From assembly GCA_964481775.1 (NCBI GenBank), contig CAYZUX010000196.1, positions 1 through 11,193 on the forward strand: DNA of 11,193 nucleotides, written 5' to 3'. The notes under the pieces were generated by a model. That model did not search any database, had not been told where the DNA came from, and saw nothing but the letters and a program-made list of their open reading frames with translations. The position numbers were made by a program, and so were the translations under genes. Below, piece by piece: positions 6,313 through 11,193 of this stretch (position 1 is the stretch's first letter; every line of letters starts with the position of its first letter). This DNA comes from OLB16 sp964481775 (GTDB taxonomy: Bacteria > Hinthialibacterota > Hinthialibacteria > OLB16).

Positions 6313-9312
6313 TTAACGACGGGCCCGCTTGGCAGCCTTTTTGGCCACCTTCTTGACGGTTTTGGGAGCCGCTTTGGGGGCAGCTTTCTTGGCCACTGTT
6401 TTCTTTGCCGTTGCTTTCTTGGCTGCTGCCTTCTTCGGAACAGCCTTGACGACGACCTTCTTGACCGCTTTCTTTGGAGCTGCCTTCTTCGGGGCCACTT
6501 TGACAGGAGCAGCTTTCTTGGCGGTTGTTTTGGTTACAGCCTTTTTAACAGCCTTCCTGGCCGGTATGGCAGGAGCCGCAGCTGCTTTGACCTTCTCCTC
6601 TTCGATCGCCGCCAGCGAAGCCGCATAGCGTGCGATGGGAACACGGAATGGAGAACAGCTGACATAGTTCAACCCCGCGAAATGGCAGAAGCGAACTGAT
6701 GCCGGATCTCCACCATGCTCACCGCAGATGCCCACCTTCAGGTCGGGACGGGTCGCACGCCCGCGCTCGATACTGATCTTGATGAGCTCTCCAACCGCTT
6801 CGGTGTCGATCGTGGCGAAAGGATCATCCGGCAGAATCTTCTTTTCCAGGTAATCCGGCAGGAACCCGCCGATATCATCGCGTGAAAAGCCGAAAGACAT
6901 CTGGGTCAGGTCATTCGTTCCGAAGGAAAAGAACTCGGCTGTCTCGGCCATCTTGTTGGATGTCAGCGCGGCACGCGGGATCTCGATCATAGTGCCGTAC
7001 AGGAAGGGAACCTTCTTGAGATTCAGCTTCTCGCAGACCTCCTTGTGCACCTTATCGACCAGGATCTTCTGGTCCTCGAGTTCCCTGGAGGTACAGGTGA
7101 CCGGAATCATGATCTCGGGCAGAGCCTTGATGTTCTGCTGCAGGAGTTCTCCAGCGGCCTCGAGTATCGCACGGACCTGCATCTCGGTGACCTCCGGATA
7201 GGTGATGCCGAGACGGACACCACGATGCCCCATCATGGGGTTGTTTTCATGGAGGCTTTCAGCACGCTTGGCCAGGTCTTCCAAATTGATGGACAACGAT
7301 GCCGCCAGTTCCTCCAGACGTTCCTTCGACCGGGGTACGAACTCATGCAGGGGCGGATCCAGCAGACGGATGGTGACTGGTAAACCGTCCATCACCGCCA
7401 GGGTTTTCTTGATGTCTTCCTTCATGTAGGGAAAGAGCTCATTGAGGGCGGCAGTTCTCTCCGCGAGGGTTTTGGACATGATCATCTTGCGCAAGAGGAA
7501 GAGGGCCTGATCAGAGCCTTCGCCGTAAAACATGTGTTCAATGCGGAAGAGGCCGATACCCTGTGCGCCGAACTTGCGTGCGCGGGCGGCATCCTCCGGG
7601 GTATCCGCATTGGTGCGGATTCCGATCTTGCGGAAGGTGTCCGCGAAGGTCATCAACTTGGTGTAGTTGAGATTGTGTTCGAGATCCGGCGCTACCAGTG
7701 GAAGGGCATGGTCATAGACCTTGCCGGCGGTTCCATTGAGGGAGAATACATCCCCCTGCTTGTAGATCTTATCGCCGATCCGCAGGGTTTTGGAATGGAC
7801 ATCGATCTGTAGAGCGGAGCATCCAACGATACAGCACTTGCCCCAGCCACGTGCTACCAGAGCGGCGTGCGAGGTCATCCCCCCCTTAGAGGTGAGGATT
7901 CCCTGGGAGGCATGCATACCATGAACATCCTCAGGGGAGGTCTCGGCGCGGACCAGCAGGACCTTGCGACCTTCCTGGGCTAAAGCGGCGGCCTCATCGG
8001 CCGTGAACACGATCTCACCGACTGCCCCACCGGGACCGGCGGGGAGTCCCTTCGCGACGGCATGCGTGGTGGTTTCGACCTTGGGATCCAGCATGGGGAG
8101 CAGCAGTTCAAGCAGCTGTTCGGGTTTCACCCGGGTAACCGCGGTCTTTTTGCTGATCAGCCCGCTATCAGCCATCTCGACCGCCATGCGCACCGCGGCA
8201 TTCCCAGTCCGTTTGCCGGTACGGGTCTGGAGCATCCACAAAACACCCTGCTGGATAGTGAACTCGATATCCTGCATATCGGTAAAGTGGGATTCGAGCT
8301 TCAGACGGATGGCATTAAGCTGCTTATATGCCTCTGGCATGTTCTCTTCCAGTGTCTTGTTGACCCGGTTCACATCATTCTTGGAGGCCTCGTTGATGGG
8401 AGCGGGAGTGCGGATACCGGCCACTACATCCTCGCCCTGGGCATTGGTCAGGTATTCGCCATAGAAAGCATTCTCGCCAGTGGCGGGATTACGTGTGAAG
8501 GCCACTCCGGTCGCACAGTCATCGCCCATGTTTCCAAAAACCATGGCCTGAACATTGACTGCAGTGCCCCAGTGTGCCGGAAGCTTCTCGATACGGCGGT
8601 ATTCCACTGCGCGGCGTCCCATCCAGGAAGCGAACACAGCCCCTACACCACCCCACAACTGCTCCATGGCATCATCCGGGAAAGGCTTGCCAAGAACTTC
8701 TTTGACTTTCACCTTGAACTGACTGGCAAGCTCTTTGAGATCCTCGGCATCCAACTCTGTGTCCAGGGTCACTCCCTTGGCTTGCTTGCGTGCTTCCATG
8801 ATGTGTTCCAGCTGCATCCGGATACCTTGACCCTCGGCCACCTCAATCCCGGCGGCCTTCTCCATGACCACATCGGAGTACATCATGATGAGGCGCCGGT
8901 AGGAGTCATAAACAAAACGGGCATCCCTGGTCTCCTCGATCAAGCCCTGAAGGGTGGACTCGGTAAGGCCGACATTGAGGACCGTTTCCATCATGCCGGG
9001 CATCGATTGACGTGCACCGGAACGGACAGAAACCAGCAGGGGTTTCCTGGGATCGCCGAACTTGCGTCCCATCAGTTTCTCAACCTGAGCGAGAGCTTGG
9101 CGGACTTGGCCATCCAGTTCGGGTGGGTATTTCCTGCCGTGGTCATAGAAATAGGTGCAGACTTCAGTGGTGATGGTAAACCCGGGGGGTACTGGAATCC
9201 CCAGACCGCTCATTTCGGCAAGGTTAGCCCCCTTTCCACCGAGCAGGTTTTTCATTTCGCCGGTGCCATCGGCTTTGCCGCCACCGAACTTATAGACATA
9301 CTTTTTGGCCAT
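6313..9312 (-). CDS. ppdK: pyruvate, phosphate dikinase with Lys/Ala-rich C-terminal tail
   Basis: A 999-residue cytoplasmic enzyme that reversibly interconverts pyruvate + ATP + Pi and PEP + AMP + PPi, linking glycolysis and gluconeogenesis. Residues of about 1-360 form the ATP-grasp nucleotide-binding domain (NLLGGKGANLAEMSGLGIPV near the start; VRSGARQSMPGMMETVLN). About 390-530 is the phosphohistidine swivel domain, with catalytic His482 in GGMTSHAALVARGWGKCC. About 545-900 is the PEP/pyruvate TIM barrel, with FRIEHMF, RLLDPPLHEF, GTMIEIPRAAL, FSFGTNDLTQM and active-site Cys863 in GICGEHGGDP. All key residues are present. The family is normally about 870-900 residues; here a tail of about 96 residues follows (see 6316-6603). 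The start is the ATG at 9310-9312, 6 nt behind a full AGGAGG, not an in-frame start nine codons upstream. The gene appears monocistronic: it has its own upstream region and a strong terminator. Confidence 0.97.
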   Translation of the reverse strand: MAKKYVYKFGGGKADGTGEMKNLLGGKGANLAEMSGLGIPVPPGFTITTEVCTYFYDHGRKYPPELDGQVRQALAQVEKLMGRKFGDPRKPLLVSVRSGARQSMPGMMETVLNVGLTESTLQGLIEETRDARFVYDSYRRLIMMYSDVVMEKAAGIEVAEGQGIRMQLEHIMEARKQAKGVTLDTELDAEDLKELASQFKVKVKEVLGKPFPDDAMEQLWGGVGAVFASWMGRRAVEYRRIEKLPAHWGTAVNVQAMVFGNMGDDCATGVAFTRNPATGENAFYGEYLTNAQGEDVVAGIRTPAPINEASKNDVNRVNKTLEENMPEAYKQLNAIRLKLESHFTDMQDIEFTIQQGVLWMLQTRTGKRTGNAAVRMAVEMADSGLISKKTAVTRVKPEQLLELLLPMLDPKVETTTHAVAKGLPAGPGGAVGEIVFTADEAAALAQEGRKVLLVRAETSPEDVHGMHASQGILTSKGGMTSHAALVARGWGKCCIVGCSALQIDVHSKTLRIGDKIYKQGDVFSLNGTAGKVYDHALPLVAPDLEHNLNYTKLMTFADTFRKIGIRTNADTPEDAARARKFGAQGIGLFRIEHMFYGEGSDQALFLLRKMIMSKTLAERTAALNELFPYMKEDIKKTLAVMDGLPVTIRLLDPPLHEFVPRSKERLEELAASLSINLEDLAKRAESLHENNPMMGHRGVRLGITYPEVTEMQVRAILEAAGELLQQNIKALPEIMIPVTCTSRELEDQKILVDKVHKEVCEKLNLKKVPFLYGTMIEIPRAALTSNKMAETAEFFSFGTNDLTQMSFGFSRDDIGGFLPDYLEKKILPDDPFATIDTEAVGELIKISIERGRATRPDLKVGICGEHGGDPASVRFCHFAGLNYVSCSPFRVPIARYAASLAAIEEEKVKAAAAPAIPARKAVKKAVTKTTAKKAAPVKVAPKKAAPKKAVKKVVVKAVPKKAAAKKATAKKTVAKKAAPKAAPKTVKKVAKKAAKRARR
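6316..6603 (-). repeat. low-complexity Lys/Ala/Pro tail of PpdK, histone H1-like
   Basis: Residues 904-999 of PpdK. After a leading Glu triplet there is no acidic residue. By hand count the tail has about 31 Lys, 30 Ala and 4 Arg, arranged in imperfect KKAA[PV] and AKK units such as APKKAAPKKAVKK. The composition resembles eukaryotic H1 tails, chlamydial Hc1/Hc2 proteins and the basic extensions on some bacterial HU proteins. It is in frame with the enzyme and ends at a clean TAA, so it is not an obvious frameshift product. Its role is unknown; nucleic-acid or polyphosphate binding is a guess from charge. Confidence 0.9.
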
Positions 9313-9318
9313 GTGTTT

Positions 9319-9324
9319 CCTCCT
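9319..9324 (-). promoter_or_regulatory. strong ribosome-binding site of ppdK
   Basis: On the minus strand AGGAGG is followed by 6 nt and then the ATG at 9310-9312. It sets the start of PpdK at MAKKYVYKFGGG and excludes the longer form. It is the strongest such site in the window, fitting a well-expressed metabolic enzyme. Confidence 0.85.
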
Positions 9325-9338
9325 GATTCTCCAGATCA

Positions 9339-9350
9339 CTTATATACAGG
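9339..9350 (-). promoter_or_regulatory. possible -10 region for ppdK
   Basis: The minus strand reads CCTGTATATAAG here, offering TATAAG or TATATA as a -10 element about 27-32 nt before the start codon. No convincing -35 box lies 16-18 bp upstream (the sequence there is T-rich). The rest of the 219-bp gap to the pilin gene shows no other clear signal for ppdK. Confidence 0.25.
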
Positions 9351-9482
9351 GGACGGTTTGCGAAAAAGGACACGCCCCTCCGCTTTGAGCACAAACGCCG
9401 CGGAGTTTACCGGAATACCTTGACAGAAACAAGAAGAGGCATTCCCTTACAGGTATTTGAAGGGACATCTTTACAGTCTTAA

Positions 9483-9521
9483 GCCCTCTTTCAAAAGAGA
9501 GCAAGACCACAAAACCTGTGG
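9483..9521 (-). terminator. weak candidate terminator of the pilin gene
   Basis: After the pilin stop, the minus strand can form CCACA-GGTTT-TGTGG (rc of 9507-9521). A T-rich stretch follows, then a second small stem CTCTTT-TG-AAAGAG (rc of 9485-9498). Both stems are short and no clean U-run follows, so efficiency is doubtful. Confidence 0.3.
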
Positions 9522-9531
9522 AAAAAACCTG

Positions 9532-10269
9532 CTATCTCAGAATAGGTGGCATCCGTTTTGAATAGTAATCTCCGTCGATGAAGAGGGGGATACGAACAGC
9601 CGTATGAGCATCTTTCATATCAGCACGTTCCTTGGGATAACCGATCCAGAGCGGGTCTCCACCCCATGTGAGGATCGGGCCGCGGCTGGAGGTCCCATTG
9701 GTGGGGCTGTAATTGCGGATGTCCCTGCCTCCAATATGAGCATTATCACCGGAAACAACCTGCCCTCCCTCGAGTTCGGCACTGGGCCCCTTACTCCACA
9801 TCGCCCAAGTCAACATACAATTCAGGCATTTTTTTCCCATCGGATGATTAAGGGGATGCGGTTCGATCCCACCGGTTTCATAAGTCTGGATGCGTCCTCC
9901 ACCCATCGTCGCCGTGTCCGTATGAGCCATGGAAGCGAACGGATCAGCTGGGATACTTCCAATATACTTAATGGGCGATGTAAGCCAGAGGTGACCCCTG
10001 TTGAACCGGTTCCACTTGGTGGAATACATGTCCGCCTCTGTCTCACATGGATAAATGTTGAAATCCAGAAAATAGGATTGCATCGCAGTAGACAGCGCCT
10101 TGATTTCGCCTTTCGCACGGGCAACCTTTGCCCGTATCTGCGCCTCCAGAAAATTGGGAAGGGCAATCGAAATGAGTATGAGAATGATGGCAATCACGAT
10201 GAGGAGCTCAATCAGAGTGAAACCTCTGGTAGATCGGCTGACGAATGACCTTCTGATGCCGTGAGACAT
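9532..10269 (-). CDS. type II secretion/type IV pilin-like prepilin (GspG-like)
   Basis: A 245-residue pseudopilin-type protein. The leader ends at Gly16, and the prepilin peptidase site RG-FTLIELLIVIAI is intact: Phe17 would be the methylated first residue and Glu21 the conserved Glu5 of the mature form. The hydrophobic helix runs to about residue 37 (ALPNFLEAQ) and continues into an amphipathic helix (RAKGEIKALSTAMQSYFLD) leading to NIYP, typical of GspG-like major pseudopilins. The globular part (75-245) is longer than in classical GspG and contains Cys75, Cys148 and Cys151 (a C-x-x-C), possible disulfide or metal ligands. No other secretion or pilus gene is adjacent, so it is an orphan copy, as common in PVC and related bacteria. 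The start ATG is at 10267-10269 with GGAGG 10 nt upstream. It could equally be a surface fibre subunit rather than a secretion component. Confidence 0.88.
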   Translation of the reverse strand: MSHGIRRSFVSRSTRGFTLIELLIVIAIILILISIALPNFLEAQIRAKVARAKGEIKALSTAMQSYFLDFNIYPCETEADMYSTKWNRFNRGHLWLTSPIKYIGSIPADPFASMAHTDTATMGGGRIQTYETGGIEPHPLNHPMGKKCLNCMLTWAMWSKGPSAELEGGQVVSGDNAHIGGRDIRNYSPTNGTSSRGPILTWGGDPLWIGYPKERADMKDAHTAVRIPLFIDGDYYSKRMPPILR

Positions 10270-10303
10270 TTTACGGATTCCTCCACTCCCGGGACGGATA
10301 GGC

Positions 10304-10325
10304 GAGATGGGCTATGGACCATCTC
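10304..10325 (-). promoter_or_regulatory. inverted repeat in the pilin leader
   Basis: GAGATGG (10304-10310) and CCATCTC (10319-10325) form a perfect 7-bp dyad with an 8-nt centre. From the candidate promoter just upstream, the transcript would start near 10328, so the dyad would form a hairpin at the extreme 5' end of the pilin mRNA or act as a DNA operator near +1. Confidence 0.35.
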
Positions 10326-10334
10326 TCCAACCTT

Positions 10335-10363
10335 TTTATATCACACACTCGGAGCGGCAACAA
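10335..10363 (-). promoter_or_regulatory. candidate promoter of the pilin gene
   Basis: On the minus strand TTGTTG (rc of 10358-10363, 3/6 to consensus) and TATAAA (rc of 10335-10340, 5/6) are separated by 17 bp. The -10 match is good and the -35 weak. No sigma54 GG-N10-GC element was noticed nearby. Confidence 0.3.
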
Positions 10364-10592
10364 CAGGAAATCCCCCGGTTTATACGTTTAGGGAATGGAA
10401 AAATGAAGATTTCTCTCTCCAATCCAGAGATATTCAGAGCCCCCAACGAATACAAAGAAACGGAAAGTATGAATCAGAACCATTGGGCAGTTGTCTTCCT
10501 GAACTCCCCGCCTGTGTTAGGATCGTCTGCGGTTGATAGGCGTCATCCATACGGAAGCATTTCTCCGATGATTGGGTAAAGGAAAGTAAACT

Positions 10593-11193
10593 ATGGAAAA
10601 GCCCAAAGATTATAAGAAAACTCCCATTAAGCGGATGGTTATCCTGGGAGAAAGTACCGTCGAAGGTGGCCCGTGGCTGCTGGATGGAGAAGAACGTTAT
10701 GCGGATATCGTGGCGCGGCTGATCGGTGAGGTTCAGGGAGGCCCGATTGAGTATTACAACAGGGGTATCGGTGCCAATGCCATTTCACCTCGCAGTCCCG
10801 GTTTCGCGGACTCACGCAAGCCAAGTGCCCTGGAAAGGTACCACCCGGATGTGATTGATCTGAAACCCGATCTCTTCATCCTTGCCTATGGCCTCAACGA
10901 TATGCGCGCAGGCATGCCGATTGGAGATTTCCGGGAAGACATGGCCACCATCATTCGTGATGTCAAAGCGGCCTGCAATCCGGTGACTGTTCTGACCACC
11001 ATCTACTACATGACAGGCTGGAAGAGCTGGCCCCCCTATGACAGGGGAAGCGTGGAGCTGACTCTGGAGTATAATGAATGTATCCGTGGGCTGGCGAAGG
11101 AGTTCGATTGCATTCTGGCTGATGTCTGGGCCGCGGAAGCAGGCCCGGATTGGGTCATTCATTACGATGGAGTCCATGCCAACCGGATTGGCA
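10593..11193 (+). CDS. SGNH/GDSL-type hydrolase, 3' end missing
   Basis: The first 200 residues of an SGNH-fold esterase/lipase-like protein, cut by the window end. The ATG at 10593 is the first start after an in-frame TAA (10587-10589) and has AAAGGA 9 nt upstream. Family blocks are visible: block I MVILGESTVEGG with nucleophile Ser21 (GES rather than the usual GDS); block II YYNRGIGAN with the oxyanion Gly; block III AYGLNDMRAG with Asn102; and block V YDGVHAN with Asp192 and His195, completing the Ser-Asp-His set. Only the final helix, perhaps 15-40 residues, should be missing. There is no signal peptide, so it is probably cytoplasmic. Members of this fold remove acetyl or acyl groups from sugars, lipids or other esters; the substrate here cannot be inferred. 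It is transcribed divergently from the pilin gene. Confidence 0.88.
   Translation, partial: MEKPKDYKKTPIKRMVILGESTVEGGPWLLDGEERYADIVARLIGEVQGGPIEYYNRGIGANAISPRSPGFADSRKPSALERYHPDVIDLKPDLFILAYGLNDMRAGMPIGDFREDMATIIRDVKAACNPVTVLTTIYYMTGWKSWPPYDRGSVELTLEYNECIRGLAKEFDCILADVWAAEAGPDWVIHYDGVHANRIG

Larger units (their letters stand above)
10270..10592. other. divergent intergenic region between pilin and SGNH hydrolase genes
   Basis: This 323-bp gap holds upstream signals of both genes. On the pilin side are the ribosome-binding site (rc of 10280-10284), the inverted repeat at 10304-10325 and a candidate promoter at 10335-10363. On the hydrolase side are the AAAGGA ribosome-binding site (10578-10583) and a possible -35 (TTGATA, 10533-10538) without a convincing -10. 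Open frames crossing it on the plus strand have no ribosome-binding site and no recognisable protein features, so I read it as non-coding. Confidence 0.6.

Noticed and set aside
6329..6628. A plus-strand open frame encoding an apparently membrane-like Ala/Phe/Leu-rich peptide.
   Set aside because: It is the antisense image of the Lys/Ala tail of PpdK: Lys codons read backwards give Phe and Leu. No ribosome-binding site and no independent support.
9313..9339. A nine-codon N-terminal extension of PpdK.
   Set aside because: The AGGAGG ribosome-binding site lies inside the extension and points to the ATG at 9310-9312, where family similarity begins.
8062..9423. A 453-codon open frame on the plus strand antisense to ppdK.
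   Set aside because: It lies opposite an unmistakable, complete PpdK, has no recognisable domain, and results from the codon bias of the enzyme gene.
9414..9457. A 7-bp inverted repeat AATACCT/AGGTATT around a 30-nt spacer between ppdK and the pilin gene.
   Set aside because: Short stem with a long spacer, no flanking signal; expected by chance. The plus-strand TTGACA at 9420-9425 inside it has no partner -10 box and no downstream plus-strand gene.
10261..10579. Two overlapping plus-strand open frames of about 90 codons in the pilin/SGNH intergenic region.
   Set aside because: No ribosome-binding sites, no protein-like features, and one begins inside the pilin start region; the segment looks regulatory.
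10812..11177. A 121-codon minus-strand open frame at the right end.
   Set aside because: It is antisense to the SGNH hydrolase, whose motifs are intact.

Overview
The window reads as an ordinary chromosomal segment of a Gram-negative bacterium. Three things suggest the PVC superphylum (Verrucomicrobiota, Lentisphaerota, Planctomycetota) or a neighbouring deep lineage such as Sumerlaeota or Hydrogenedentota: a protein matching the exosortase-associated TIGR04073 family, a GspG-like prepilin of the style these groups carry in many copies, and secreted glycosidase and SGNH-type hydrolases. This placement is inference from gene content; no ribosomal marker lies in the window.

Layout from left to right. 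The 5' end of a tRNA on the minus strand (1-20) is cut by the window edge, with its promoter just behind it. Next is a small exported TIGR04073-type protein (65-505, minus). A divergent promoter region leads to a cytoplasmic TPR/HEAT-like protein with a C-terminal membrane anchor (729-2144, plus), followed by a secreted clan GH-A glycoside hydrolase with a DUF5060-like N-terminal domain (2286-4418, plus). This block meets, tail to tail with 5 bp between stop codons, a two-gene minus-strand operon: an HDOD-domain protein (5292-6119) and a lipoprotein with a HEAT-like end (4424-5287). A strong hairpin terminator (6212-6255) separates that operon from pyruvate, phosphate dikinase (6313-9312, minus). 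The dikinase carries an unusual C-terminal tail of about 96 residues, rich in Lys and Ala and resembling histone H1. Then come a type II secretion/type IV pilin-like pseudopilin (9532-10269, minus) and, divergently, the start of an SGNH/GDSL-type hydrolase (10593 onward, plus) that runs off the end.

The genes do not form one obvious pathway. Reasonable groupings are the secreted glycosidase, with the neighbouring TPR/HEAT protein as a possible partner; the HDOD/lipoprotein pair, probably translationally coupled; and ppdK alone with its own promoter region and terminator. I see no phage, IS element, CRISPR array or defence locus. The feature most worth a second look is the dikinase tail. Possible leader hairpins at 704-729 and 10304-10325, and a near-leaderless promoter at 523-551 with an overlapping inverted repeat, are secondary.
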